A stretch of DNA of 64,000 nucleotides. Source: Torreya grandis (Eukaryota; Streptophyta; Pinopsida; Cupressales; Taxaceae). The stretch covers positions 62,001-126,000 of the forward strand of contig JARHVA010003528.1 of assembly GCA_037957365.1 (NCBI GenBank), read 5' to 3'. Position numbers and translations under genes: made by a program. Shown piece by piece: positions 1 through 11,735 of the stretch (position 1 is its first letter; each line of letters opens with the position of its first letter). The notes below the pieces were generated by a model, which was not told the origin of the DNA, ran no database searches, and worked only from the letters and a program-made list of their open reading frames with translations.

Positions 1-5
1 AGGGA

Positions 6-10
6 CATGA
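6..10. repeat. Left target-site duplication (CATGA) of the tandem retrotransposon array
   Basis: CATGA directly precedes the first LTR base (TGATC at 11) and recurs at 14552-14556 directly after the last LTR base (GATCA ending at 14551). Five bases is a usual duplication length for LTR-element integration. Only five bases of flank are visible to its left. Confidence 0.8.
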
Positions 11-1671
11 TGATCTGTAAACACCAATAGGAACTTCACTACTTTTATAAAAATGTTTAAAATGGATCTTTTAAATTCTCAATTCCAAAATTTACACTGA
101 ATTGGAAGCAGAAATTTCTCAACTTTTAAGATGTTGGAATGATTAAATCTGATTAAAATCTGATCCAAATCAAGTTTCAAAATTGAAATAAAGATGAATT
201 TATAGATCACATCAATTATCCATTGAAATCGTTAGATTTTTCAAATTCTCAATTTACTCAATTTCTCGCAAATGATCAATTCATTAAATTTTGCATTATA
301 ATTTAAATCTAAATTATAATCTACAATTTAACTAAAACTAAAATGCAAAAATGAATCCAAAGATCAAAACATAGAAATTGTTTACAGGGTTCAAAATTCC
401 TACGTCCTCAGGTTTGTATCAAACTGATCCATTAATGTTGCTCAAATTTGAAAGTTAAGATATAATTACAATCAAAAATAGATCTACTCTCTACAAAAAT
501 AGTGATCAGACCTTTGAAAGACCTTGGATGACTCAGCACGTCCTTCACCTTCCTAAATCACAAGCAAAGGCTTCTCCAAATCAAAATTGGCAACTTTCGT
601 AGCTTAAAATGATGTCACCAATTCTCCAAAATCATCAAATAAATATACTTCATAGAGTGTATTGGAATTATAAACAAGTTTTTAGTTTACTCTGAGCTCT
701 GATTCGACTTCTAAGGGCTCCAAAATGACCAATTACTGCAAATGGGTCTATCCTATTACAAAACACAGTCAATAATCCACCACGTTTAACTATAACATTG
801 TGCCTTTATAGACATGTTTCCATGTGTAGCTCAAGTTGTCAGGACTTATCCATTTTAATGGATAGGTCATGGGTTTTATTCAATCGGCATAGTTTTTATT
901 TGAAACTTTATCCAATATCCCACATACATGGGGATAGTAAGTTAAAAAGGCTTTTTACAGCCTTATCTCCACCTTTTTGTATGTCGAGATAGCCTTTTGG
1001 CTAAGGCATGTAATAACTCAGCCCCCAACATAGCACGTAGGCATGGGTGATGGAATTTTGGTAAGGATTATCATGAGGTATGTGGACGGATTGACTTGGC
1101 ATAATATTTGGTATGTAATCTTGGGTTACATGACCCATTCTCGAGTTGTGACTCGGCAATGTGAATGTTGGTTACTCCCATGTGGCCGGGGCATGATATT
1201 ACCAAACAATAATTATAAATAAATATTACAAAGTGTTTTTAAATTTTATATGGATTGTGCAATGCGCAATTTTCTACAAACTTTGCAATGCATAATTTTC
1301 TATGGACTTTACATTGGACAATTTTCTATGGACTTTGCATTGCACAATTTTCTACAGACTTTGCAAATGCAAATGCAATGAGATTTTTTTTGGCAAATAC
1401 AAAGACAAAGATCACCCAAATTTTTTAGACACCCATTGATTTCCATGTGTCACCATATGATTGGTCCACTTGGCATGTCCACATTGTGCCACATCATCTA
1501 ACGCCACCACATTTTTCCATGTCGAACCAAAACTTCAACAAACCATATCTTTTGCATATGGTGTCTATTTTGAAAACCGCAAAAAGCATCAAAAATCTCT
1601 CAATGAGATCTGTACTTTGAAATTGGTTTCATCACAAATTAGAAACTTTTTCCAAACTAAACTCTAGATCA
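11..1671 (-). repeat. LTR1 (outer 3' LTR of the array)
   Basis: This LTR runs from TGATC at 11 to GATCA ending at 1671 and adjoins the internal polypurine tract at 1672. Its TATA-like site near 951-960 is changed (a C interrupts the expected TTTTTATA). U3 tandem repeats of about 26 bp lie at 1241-1370. Short open frames inside it on the plus strand recur in the other LTRs and are not thought to be genes. Confidence 0.88.
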
Positions 1672-1680
1672 CACCTCCCT
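1672..1680 (-). other. Polypurine tract of internal domain 1
   Basis: Read on the minus strand this is AGGGAGGTG, directly before the LTR start TGATC. Such a tract primes plus-strand DNA synthesis. The same tract adjoins LTR2 (5247-5255) and LTR4 (10980-10988); it is lost beside the truncated LTR3. Confidence 0.7.
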
Positions 1681-1959
1681 ATAAAAGAGGCTTTTGGTCT
1701 CCAAAAGTTGACTATCACCTAAAATCTTATAACTAGTCCACTGCATCACATCACATAGAACCCATTCATATCAAAGATAAATATTGGAAAACTAAATGAT
1801 TCAAAACTCAACTAAAAATTCCTACACATGGCATGAGTAAAGGAATCTACAACTACCAATAACTTGATCATAACATACCAAAACTGTCTGGCCATGTCAC
1901 ATCCTGGTGAACTGTCAATAAACTAAAACAATTTCCAATGTAACTACAAAACAAGTTTG

Positions 1960-2166
1960 TCAACAACATACATGAAATGTTGTAGACATGTTGTAATATA
2001 ATGCTTTGGTATGGGACTTATATGCTAAGTAAATGCAAACAACACAAAGTGTATATTTCCTAACATCCAAACATGCCCATAGGGTCTTAACAATGCATCT
2101 ATACATCCATGTGCCAAAAATAGATACATTCAAAATAGAAGTCAAATAAGTGTTGTAAGGAATCAA
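1960..2166 (-). other. Small conserved open frame downstream of gag (copy 1 of 4)
   Basis: A frame of about 62-69 codons stays open at the same place in all four internal domains (1960-2166, 5537-5746, 7692-7877, 11268-11453), between the end of gag and the polypurine tract. Its peptide is Cys- and Tyr-rich with a conserved core NVSIFGTWMY and matches no family I recognise. The copies are homologous, so shared openness is weak evidence of coding. It may be the 3' untranslated part of the element. Confidence 0.3.
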
Positions 2167-2427
2167 ATCAACCTACAACATGCATTCTTCTATTATCTCC
2201 AACTGATCAAATGATTTCAAGTCCTCTAGACAACTCACACAATATAAATAGGAGTTTCCAAAACATAGAGCTTTTAAACATAAGGTGATAATTGAAATAC
2301 TTCAAATGATGAACCTATCTTGAAGTGTTCTCACAAACTCTACTAATGCATCATCAAAGCTTTTTCTTTCCCTTAATATAATTCTTAACAATGATTTGAC
2401 AAACAAATGCATTATTAATCCACTTAA

Positions 2428-3449
2428 TCAAATTTTCTACCTAGTTAACTTGATTTCCTTAGTGGATTCCTTAACATCATTATGGATTGATTTAACTTCA
2501 TTGATCTTATTAACAAGTGTATAAATCACTTAGTTTTACCATGTTTAGAATAAGAAGATGATTGAAGTTTAAAAAAATTATCAATATGATGTCCACTCTT
2601 ATGGCAATGAGTGCAAACAACCTTCTTAGGTGAGGTCTCCCTTTTACCTCTTCTCGCTTTGCTATGATGAGAATGGTTTTGAACACCTATAATCTACTTA
2701 ATCATAGCATGCCTCTTCCAACAAAATGCAACATTGTGGTTATGCATCCCACAAAAAGTGCATGGAAATGATTGCATCATCTTCTAAATGTCAAATCCAA
2801 ATTTATTAAACATAAAAAGTGGATCAAAAGATTTAGTGTTTACTCTAGTGTAGGAACTAGGAGGTGGAATCTCAATACCTTGGCTATGTGTCCTCTGACA
2901 CTGCACATGCTCTACTAGTGGCCTTGGTCCTTTGCTATTAGAAGCTTGTCTTTCTTTATCCATGGAGGAAGTTTCTCCAATTTCCACTTGCTCACTACTG
3001 TAACCCAAACCTGCATGAAGATATCTATGCTCTACTTGTATTGGGTTAGTAGTTTCTTGGCCATCTCGACCAAGGCCTCTTTCATTAAAGCTCATTTTCA
3101 TCAACAATTTGGATCCTATACACTTAGTGTGTTGTTCAAAACTACCAAAAGCATCATTACTTAAATTTGAATATAAATGGAAAGAAGAAGTAGATGAATT
3201 ACTTGGTGAATAACTTATAGTGCATTCAGTCATAGTCTTTGCATTTGAAGTGGAAGGTATGGCCTTCTTTGGTTCATAACACTACAATTTAATCAAGAGT
3301 TCATCCTTAGATTCAAGCTCTGATTTCAAACTTGCAATCTCCTCATCTAAGGAGTACAATCGAGATCTTTAAAAGACATTCTCATCTTGAATCTGAGTGT
3401 TGATGGCTTCAAGCTCTTCCATCTTGGCTTTATGTGACAATTTGCCAAT
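2428..3449 (-). pseudogene. gag: gag-like gene, copy 1: coiled coil, G-patch, two CCHC knuckles (broken)
   Basis: Read on the minus strand, the order is a Lys/Glu-rich N-terminus of coiled-coil type (about residues 1-60), a Ser-rich stretch, a G-patch (core GLGRDGQ followed by NPIQVEHR and GLGY), a Pro-rich spacer, then two zinc-knuckle regions. The first knuckle, CTFCGMHNHNVAFC, fits CX2CX4HX4C; the second has lost its last Cys (DNFF). The start codon seen in the other copies is ATT here, and in-frame stops lie between the G-patch and the first knuckle and after it. The role inferred from family is an RNA-binding Gag that packages element RNA. No pol follows. It is non-functional as it stands. 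Confidence 0.75.
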
Positions 3450-3570
3450 GGTTTCCTACAAACACACTGATTCCAAAACTTCACACTGCCATCTAATCAA
3501 GTGATATTGAAAACCAATAACTAAAAGCAACTATCAAATCACAATCAGAAGCTAACCCAACTTTCTAACT

Positions 3571-3582
3571 ACCCTGATACCA
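3571..3582 (-). other. Primer binding site, internal domain 1
   Basis: On the minus strand it reads TGGTATCAGGGT, one or two bases off the plant initiator-Met tRNA type TGGTATCAGAGC. It lies five bases inside the end of LTR2, where reverse transcription would be primed. It fixes the element's direction as minus. Confidence 0.8.
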
Positions 3583-4527
3583 AAATTTGATCCATAAACA
3601 CTAGTAGGAACTTCACTACTTTTATAAAAATGTTTAAAATGGATCTTTTAAATTCTCAATTCCAAAATTTACACTGAATTGGAAGCAAAAATATATCAAA
3701 TTTTAAAATGTTGGAATGATTAAATCTGATTAAAATCTGATCCAAATCAAGTTTCAAAACTAAAATAAAGGTGAATTGATAGATCACATCAATTATCCAT
3801 TGAAATCGTCAGATTTTTCAAATTCTCAATTTACTCAATTTCCCATAAATGATCAATTCATTAAAATTTGCATTCTTATTTAAATCTAAATTATAATCTG
3901 CAATTTAACTAAAATTAAAATGCAAAAATGAATCCAAAGATCAAAACATAGAAATTGTTTACGGGGTTCAGAATTCCTACGTCCCCGAGTTCATATCGAA
4001 TCGATCTATTAATGTTGCTCAAATTTGAAAGTTAAATTATAATTACAATCAACAATAGATCTACTCTCTAAAAAAATAGTGGTCAGACCTTTGAAAGACC
4101 TTGGATGACTCATCACGTCCTTCACCTTCCTGAATCACAAGCAAAGGCTTCTCCAAATCAAAATTGAAAACTTCCATAGCTTAAAATAATGTCACCAATT
4201 CTCCAAAATTATCAAATAAATATACTTCACAGAGCGTACTAGAATTATAAACATGTTTGTAGTTTACTCCAAGCTTTGATTCAGCTTCTAAGGGCTCCAA
4301 AATGACCAATTAATGCAAATGGGTCTATTCTATTACAAAACACAGTCAATAATTCACCACATTTAACTATAACATTGTGCCTTTATAGACATGCTACCAC
4401 GTCCAGCTCAAGTGGTCAAGCCTTATCCCTTTTGATGGATAGGTCATGGGTTTTATTCCATCAACATAGTTTTTGTTTGAAACTTTATCCAATATCCCGC
4501 ATACGTGGGGTAGTAAGTTAAAAAGGA

Positions 4528-4535
4528 TTTTTATA
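4528..4535 (-). promoter_or_regulatory. TATA-like promoter element in LTR2
   Basis: The minus strand reads TATAAAAA here, about 710 bp from the 5' end of the LTR. Equivalent sites are at 10262-10269 (LTR4, TATAAAAA) and 13834-13841 (LTR5, TATAAATA). A conserved hairpin-forming segment TAGCC-TTTT-GGCTA lies about 35 bp upstream. Position and conservation make it the likely U3 promoter; this is inference. Confidence 0.5.
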
Positions 4536-4816
4536 GCCTTATCTCCACCTTTTTGTATGCCGAGATAGCCTTTTGGCTAAGGCATGTAATAACTTGGCCC
4601 CCAACTTAGCACGTAGGCATGGGTGATGGAATTTTTGTAAGGATTATCATGAGGCATGTGGATGGATTGACTCGGCATAATATTTGGTATGTAATCTTGG
4701 GTTACGTGACCCATTCTCGAGTTGTGACATGACAATGTGAATGTTGGTTTCTCCCATGTGGCCGAGGCATGATATTACCAAAAATTAATTATATATAAAT
4801 ATTACAAAGCATTGTT

Positions 4817-4946
4817 AAATTTTCTACAGACTGTGTAATGTGCAATTTTCTATGGACTTTGCAATGCACAATTTTCTATGGACTTTGCATTGTGCAATTT
4901 TCTATGGACTTTGCATTGCATAATTTTCTATGAACTTTGCATATGC
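4817..4946 (-). repeat. U3 tandem repeats of about 26 bp in LTR2
   Basis: Four to five imperfect copies, each built round AATTTTCTATGGACTTTGCA, follow head to tail. Equivalent arrays lie at 1241-1370 (LTR1), 10551-10681 (LTR4) and 14121-14250 (LTR5). In LTR5 the spacing is exactly 26 bp (14174, 14200, 14226). They sit upstream of the TATA-like site, where LTR enhancers often are. Confidence 0.75.
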
Positions 4947-5246
4947 AAATCCAATGAGATATTTTTTGCAAATACAAAGACAAAGATCACCCAAAGTTTT
5001 TAGACACCCATTGATTTCCATGTGTCAGCATATGATTGGTCCACTTGGCATGTCCACATTGTGCCACATCATCTTGCGACACCACATTTTTCCTTATCGA
5101 ACCAAAACTTCAATAGACCATATCTTTTGCATATGGTGTCTATTTTGAAAATCATGAAAAGCATCAGAAAGATCTTAATGAGATCTACACTATGAAATTG
5201 GTTTCATCACAAATTAGAAACTTTTTCCAAATTGAACTCTGGATCA

Positions 5247-5255
5247 CACCTCCCT
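5247..5255 (-). other. Polypurine tract of internal domain 2
   Basis: Minus strand AGGGAGGTG next to LTR2, identical in place and sequence to the tract at 1672-1680. Confidence 0.7.
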
Positions 5256-6004
5256 ACAAAAGAGGCTTTTGGTCTCCAAAAGTTGACAATCACATAAAAT
5301 CTTATAACTAGTCTACTGCATCACATCACACATAACCCAATCATAGCAAAGATAAATATTGGCAAACTAAATGATTCAAAACTCAACTTAAAATTCCTAC
5401 ACACATGGCATGAGTAAAGGAATTTGTAACTGCCAATAATTTGATCATAACATACCAAAATTATCTGCCCATGTCACATCCTGGTGAACTATCAATAAAC
5501 TAAAATAATTCCCAATGTAACTATAAAACAAGTTTTTCAACAATATACATGAAACGTTGTAGACATGTTGCAATACAATGCTCTGGTATGGGACTTATAT
5601 GCTAAGCAAATGCAAACAACACAAAGTGTATATTTCTTAACATCCAAACATGCCCATAAGGTCTTAACAATGCATTTATACATCCATGTGCCAAAAATAG
5701 ATACATTCAAAACAGTAGTCAAATAAGTGTTGTAAGGAATTAACACAACCTACAAAATGCATTCTACTATTATCTCCAACTGATAAAATAAGTTCAAGTC
5801 CTCTAGACAACTCACACAACATAAATAAGAGTTTCCAAAACATAGAGCTTTTAAACATAAGGTGAGAATTGAAATACTTCGAATGATGAACCTATCTTGA
5901 AGTGTTCTCACAAAATATACTAATGCATCATCAAAGCTTGTTCTTTCCCTTAATAGAATTCTTAACAATGATTTGACAAACAAGGGCATTATTAATCCAC
6001 TTAA

Positions 6005-7023
6005 TCAAATTTTCTGCCTAGTTAACTTGATTTCCTTAGTGGATTCCTTAACATCATTACAGATTGATTTAACTTCATTGACCTTATTAACAGGTTGATA
6101 AATAATCTTAGTTTTACAATGTTTAGAATGAGAAAATGATTGAAGTTTGAAACAATTATCAATCTGATGTCCACTCTTATGGCAATGAGTGCAAACAACC
6201 TTCTTAGGTGAGGTCTCATTTTTACCTCTTCTCACTTTGCTATGATGAGAATGGTTTTGAACACCTGTAATATGCTTAATCATAGCATGCCTCTTTTAAT
6301 AAAATACAACACTGTGGTTATGCATCCCACAAAAGTGCATGGAAATGATTACATCATCTTCTGAATGTTAAATCCAAATTTCTTAAACATAAAAAGTGGA
6401 TCAAAAGATTTAGTGTTAACTCTAGTGTAGGAATTAGGAGGTGGAATCTCAATACCTCAGCTATGTGTCCTCTTACACTACACATGCTCTACTAGTGGCC
6501 TTGGTCCTTTGCTATTATAAGCTTGTCTTTCTTTAGCCATGGAGGAAGTTTCTCCAATTTCCACTTGCTCACTAGTGTAACCTAAACTTGCATGAAGAGA
6601 TCTATGCTCTACTTGTATTGGGTTAGTAATTCCTTGGCCATCTCAACCAAGACCTCTTTTATTAAAGCCCATTTTCATCAAAAATTTGGATCCTATACCC
6701 TTAGTGTGTTGTTCAAATCTACCAAAAGCATCATTACTTGAATTTGAATCTGAATGGAAAGAAGTAGATGAATTACTTAGTGAATAACTTACAGTGCATT
6801 CAGTCATAGTCTCTATATCTGAAGTGGAAGGTGTGGCCTTCTTTGGTTCACCACACTGCAATTTAATCAAGAGCTCATCCTTAGATTCAAGCTTTGATTT
6901 CAAACTTGCAATCTCCTCATCTAAGGAGTATAATCGAGATCTTAGAAAAACATTCTCATCCCGAATCTGAGTGTTGATGGCTTCAATCTATTCCATCTTG
7001 GCTTTATGTGACAATTTGCCCAT
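6005..7023 (-). pseudogene. gag: gag-like gene, copy 2 (broken)
   Basis: The frame can be followed for about 340 codons from ATG at 7023, which lies 122 bases inside the primer binding site, to a TGA ending at 6005. The start ATGGGCAAA is shared in form with copies 3 and 4, so I take it as the original start. There is an early stop near residue 12 and further stops after the G-patch core (GLG then stop), in the spacer and before the first knuckle. One A is missing from a run of A near 6333 compared with other copies, which throws the first knuckle out of frame. The second knuckle, CTHCHKSGHQIDNC, is intact. The C-terminal 92 codons (6005-6283) are open and Lys/Asn-rich. Confidence 0.75.
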
Positions 7024-7144
7024 GGTTTCCTATAAACACACTGATTCCATAACTGCACACTGCAATCCAATCAAGTGATATTGAAAACCAATAACTGAAA
7101 GCAACTATCAAATCACAATCAGAAGCTAACCCAGCTTTTTAACT

Positions 7145-7156
7145 GCTCTGATACCA
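7145..7156 (-). other. Primer binding site, internal domain 2
   Basis: On the minus strand this is TGGTATCAGAGC exactly, complementary to the 3' end of plant initiator-Met tRNA. It is five bases inside LTR3. Confidence 0.88.
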
Positions 7157-7161
7157 AAATC

Positions 7162-7438
7162 TAATCCGTAAACACCAATAGGAACTTCACTACTTTTATA
7201 AAAAAGTTTAAAATGGATCTTTTAAATTCTCAATTCCAAAATTTACAGTTAATTGGAAGCAAAAATTTCTCAACTATTAAGATGTCAGAATGATTAAATC
7301 TAATGGTTTCAAAACTAAAATAATGGTGAATTGATAGATCACATCAATTATCCATTGAAACCATCAAATTTTTCAAATTCTCAATTTACTCAATTTTCCA
7401 TAAATGATCAATTCATTAAATTTTGCATTCTGATTTAA
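7162..7438 (-). repeat. Truncated LTR3
   Basis: Only the first 277 bp of the LTR remain, and its terminal TGATCC has become TAATCC. At about 7438 the sequence passes straight into internal domain 3 at a point about 36 bp inside its edge. About 1.38 kb of LTR and the polypurine tract of unit 3 are gone. The break shares the bases AA on both sides. A further 26-bp gap near 7305 removes a stretch present in the other LTRs. Confidence 0.85.
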
Positions 7439-8159
7439 GTTGACTATCACCTAAAATCTTATAACTGGTCTACTACATCACATCACATAGAACCTAATAA
7501 TAACAAAGATAAATATTAGCAAACTAAATGATTCAAAACTCAACTAAAAATGCCTACACATGGCATGAGTAAAGGAATCTTCAACTACCAATAACTTGAT
7601 CATAACATACCAAAATTGTCTACCCATGTCACATCATGGTGAAGTATCAATAAACTAAAACAATTCCCAATGTAATTGCAAAACAAGTTTGTCAACAACA
7701 TACATGAAATGTTGTAGGCATGTTGCAATACAATGCTCTGGTATGGGACTTATATGCTAAGTAAATGCAAACAACACAAAGTGTATATTTCTTAACATCT
7801 AAACTTGCCCATAGGGTCTTAACAATGCATCTATACATCCATGTGCCAAAAATAGATACATTCAAAATAGCAGTCAAATAAGTGTTGTAAGGAATTAACT
7901 CAACCTATAACATGCATTCTGCTATTATCTCCAACTGATCAAATGAGTTCAAGTCCTCTAGACAACTCACACAACATAAATATGAGTTTCCAAAACATTG
8001 AGCTTTTAAACATAACGTGAGAATTGAAATACTTCAAATGATGAACCTATCTTGAAGTGTTCTCACAAACTATACTAATGCATCATCAAAGCTTGTTCTT
8101 TCCCTTAATATAATTCTTAACAATGCTTTGACAAATAAGGGCATTATTAATCCACTTAA

Positions 8160-9182
8160 TCAAATTTTATGCCTAGTTAACTTGATTTCCTTAGTGGATT
8201 TCTTAACATCATTATGGATTGATTTAACTTCATTAACCTTATTAATAGGTTGATAGATAATCTCAGTTTTACCATGTTTAGAATGAGAAGATGATTGAAG
8301 TTTAAAACAATTATCAATCTGATGTCCACTCTTATGGCAATGAGTGCAAACAACCTTCTTAGGTGAGGTCTCATTTTTACCTTTTCTCACTTTGCTATGA
8401 CGAGAATGGTTTTGAACACCTACAATCTACTTAATCATAGCATGCCTCTTCCAACAAAATGCAACATTGTGGTTATACATCCCACAAAAAGTGCATGGAA
8501 ATGGTTGCATCATCTTTTGAATGTCAAATCCAAATTTCTTAAACATAAAAAGTTGATCAGAAGATTTAGTGTTAATACTAGTGTAGGAACTAGGAGGTGG
8601 AATCTCAATACCTCAGTTATGTGTCCTCTTACACTGCACATGCTCTACTAGTGGCCTCGGTCCTTTGCTATTATAAGTTTGTCTTTATTTAGCCATGGAG
8701 GAAGTTTCTCCAAATTCCACTTGCTCACTACTGTAACCCAAACCTGCATGAAGATATCTATGCTCTACTTGTATTGGGTTAGTAACTCCTTGGCCATCTC
8801 GACCAAGACCTCTTCCATTAAAGCCCATTTTCATCAGCAATTTGGATCTTATACCCTTAGTGTGTTGTTCAAAACTACCAAAAGCATCATTACTTGAATT
8901 TGAATCTAAATGGAAAGAAGAAGTAGATGAATTACTTGGTGAATAACTTACAGTGCATTTAGTCATAGTCTTTGCATCTAAAGTGGAAGGTATGGCCTTC
9001 TTTGGTTCATCACACTACAATTTAATCAAGAGCTCATCCTTAGATTCAAGCTCTAATTTCAAACTTGCCATCTCCTAATCCAAGGAGTACAATTAAGATC
9101 TTAGAAAAGCATTCTCATCTTGAATCTGAGTGTTGACTGCTTCAAGCTCTTCCATCTTGGCTTTATGTGACAATTTTCCCAT
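8160..9182 (-). pseudogene. gag: gag-like gene, copy 3 (best preserved, still broken)
   Basis: The ATG at 9182 and the stop at 8160 match the other copies. The G-patch is the cleanest of the four: MKMGFNGRGLGRDGQ then NPIQVEHR and GLGY (frame open 8685-8966). Both knuckles are present, the second as CTHCHKSGHQIDNC. Stops remain in the coiled-coil part (near 9077 and 9093), in the Pro-rich spacer and between the two knuckles. G-patch domains bind RNA or RNA helicases in host proteins and occur in betaretroviruses beside protease; their role in a plant Gag is unknown to me. Confidence 0.78.
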
Positions 9183-9303
9183 GGTTTCCTACAAACACAT
9201 TGATTCCAAAATTGCACACTATAATTTAATCAAGTGATATTGAAAACCAGTAACTGAAAGCAACTATCAAATCACAATCAGAAGCTAACCCAACTTTCTA
9301 ACT

Positions 9304-9315
9304 ACTTTGATACCA
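9304..9315 (-). other. Primer binding site, internal domain 3
   Basis: Minus strand TGGTATCAAAGT, two changes from the initiator-Met type, five bases inside LTR4. Confidence 0.75.
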
Positions 9316-9320
9316 AAATT

Positions 9321-10979
9321 TGATCTGTAAACACCAGTAAGAACTTCACTACTTTTATAAAAATGTTTAAAATGGATCTTTTAAATTCTCAATTACAAAA
9401 TTTACACTAAATTGGAAGCAAAAATTTATCAACTTTTAAGATGTTGGAATGATTAAATTTGATTAGAATCTGATCCAAATCAAGTTTCAAAATTGAAGTA
9501 AAGGTGAATTGATAGATCACATCAATTATCCATTGAAACCGTTAGATTTTTCAAATTCTCAATTTACTCAATTTCTCGTAAATGATCAATTCATTAAATT
9601 TTGCATTCTGATTTAAATCTGAATTATAATCTATAATTTTACTAAAACTAAAATACAAAAATGAATCCAAAGATCAAAACACAAAATTTGTTTATGGGGT
9701 TCATAATTCCTATGTCCCTAGGTTTGTATCAAATCGATCCATTAATGTTGCTCAAATTTGCAAGTTAAAATATACTTACAATCAAAAATAGATCTACTCT
9801 CTACAAAAATAGTGATCAGACCTTTGAAAGACCTTGGCTGACTCATCACGTCCTTCACCTTCCTGAATCACAAGAAAAGGTTTCTCCAAATCAAAATCAG
9901 CAACTTCCATATCTTAAAATGATGTCACCAATTCTCCAAAATGGGAAAATAAATATACTAAATAGAGCATATCAGAATATCAAACAAGTTTGTAGTTTAC
10001 TCTGAGCTCTGATTCAGCCTCTAAGGGCTCCAAAATGACCAATTACTACAAATGGGTCTATTCTATTACAAAACACAGTCAATAATTCACCACGTTTAAT
10101 TATAACGTTGTGCCTTTATAGACATGTTTCCATGCACAGATCAAGTGATCAAGCCTTATCCCTTTTTATGGATAGGTCATGGTTTCTATTCCATCGACAT
10201 AGTTTTTGTTTGAAACTTTATCCAATATCCCACCTACGTGGGGATAGTACGTTTAAAAGGCTTTTTATAGCCTTATCTCCACCTTTTTGTATGCCGAGAT
10301 AGCCTTTTGGCTAAGGCATGTAATAACTTGGCCCCCAACTTAGCACATAAGTGTGGGCAATGGAACATTGGTAAGGATTATCATGAGGCATGTGGACGGA
10401 TTGATTTGGCATAATATTTGGTATGTAATCTTGGGTTACGTGACCCATTCTCGAGTTGTGACTCGGTAATGTGAATGTTGGTTTCTCCTATGTGGCTGGG
10501 GCATGATATTACCAAAAATTAATTATAAATAAATATTAAAAAGCACTGTTAAATTTTCTATGGACTGTGTAATGTGCAATTTTCTATAGACTTTACAATG
10601 CATAATTTTCTATGAACTTTGCATTGCACAATTTTCTATGGACTTTGCATTGTGAAATTTTATACGAACTTTGCAAATGCAAATACAATGAGATTTTTAA
10701 AAAAAATACAAATACAAAAATCACCCAAAGTTTTTAGACACCCATTGATTTCCATGTGTCACCATATGATTGGTCCACTTGGCGTGTCCACATTGTGCCA
10801 CGTCATCTTGCGACACCACATTTTTCCCTGTCAAACCAAAACTTCAACAGACCATATCTTTTGCATACGGTGTCCATTTTGCAAACCATAAAAAGTGTCA
10901 AAAATCTCTCAATGATATCTATTCTATGAATTTTTTTCATCACAAATTGGAAACTTTTTTATAACTAAACTCCAGATCA
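9321..10979 (-). repeat. LTR4 of the array
   Basis: Full 1659-bp LTR, TGATCT to AGATCA. TATA-like site at 10262-10269 (minus) and U3 repeats at 10551-10681. It shares variants with LTR1 in its first 460 bp and with LTR5 in the middle. Confidence 0.9.
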
Positions 10980-10988
10980 CACCTCCCT
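10980..10988 (-). other. Polypurine tract of internal domain 4
   Basis: Minus strand AGGGAGGTG next to LTR4, as in units 1 and 2. Confidence 0.7.
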
Positions 10989-11735
10989 ACAAAAGAGGCT
11001 TTTGGTCTCCAAAAGTTGACTATCACTTGAAATCTTATGACTGGTCTACTACATCACATCACACATAACCCAATCATAGAAAAGATAAATATTGGAAAAA
11101 GGAATGATTCAAAACTCAACTTAAAATGCCTACACATGGAATGAGTAAAGGAATCTGCAACTGCCAATAAATTAATCACAACATACCAAAACTGTCTGCC
11201 CATGTCACATCCTGGTGAACTGTCAATAAACTAAAATAATTCCCAATGTAACTACAAAACAAATTTGTCAACAATAGACACAAAATTTTGTAGACATGTT
11301 GCAATACAATGCCCTTGTATGGGACTTATATTCTAATAAAATGTAAACAACACAAAGTGTATATTGCTTAACATCCAAACATGCCCATAGGGTCTTAACA
11401 ATGCATCTATACATCCATGTGCCAAAAATAGATACATTAAAAATAGAAGTCAAATAAGTGTTGTAAGGAATTAACTCAACCTACAACATGCATTCTACTA
11501 TTATCTCCAACTGATCAAATAAGTTCAAGTCCTCTAGACAACTCACACAGCATAAATAGGAGTTTCCAAAACATAGAGCTTTTAAACATAACATGAGAAT
11601 TGAAATACTTCAAATGATGAACCTATCTTGAAGTGTTCTCACAAAATCTACTAATGCATCATCAAAGCTTGTTCTTTCCCTTAATATAATTCTTAACAAT
11701 GCTTTGACAAATAAGGGCATTATTAATCCACTTAA

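Larger units (their letters stand above)
3588..5246 (-). repeat. LTR2 of the array
   Basis: A full 1659-bp LTR, TGATCC to GGATCA, between the primer binding site of unit 1 and the polypurine tract of unit 2. It carries a TATA-like site at 4528-4535 (minus) and U3 tandem repeats at 4817-4946. In its first 460 bp it shares variants with LTR5, in the middle with LTR1. Confidence 0.9.

Noticed and set aside
798..992. A 64-codon plus-strand frame that recurs at 10108-10302 and 13677-13874
   Set aside because: It lies inside each LTR, antisense to the element, and recurs only because the LTRs are copies; no domain match.
1241..1370. Regular 26-bp repeats that could suggest a CRISPR-like array
   Set aside because: There are no unique spacers, the copies abut, and they sit in a retrotransposon LTR of a plant genome.
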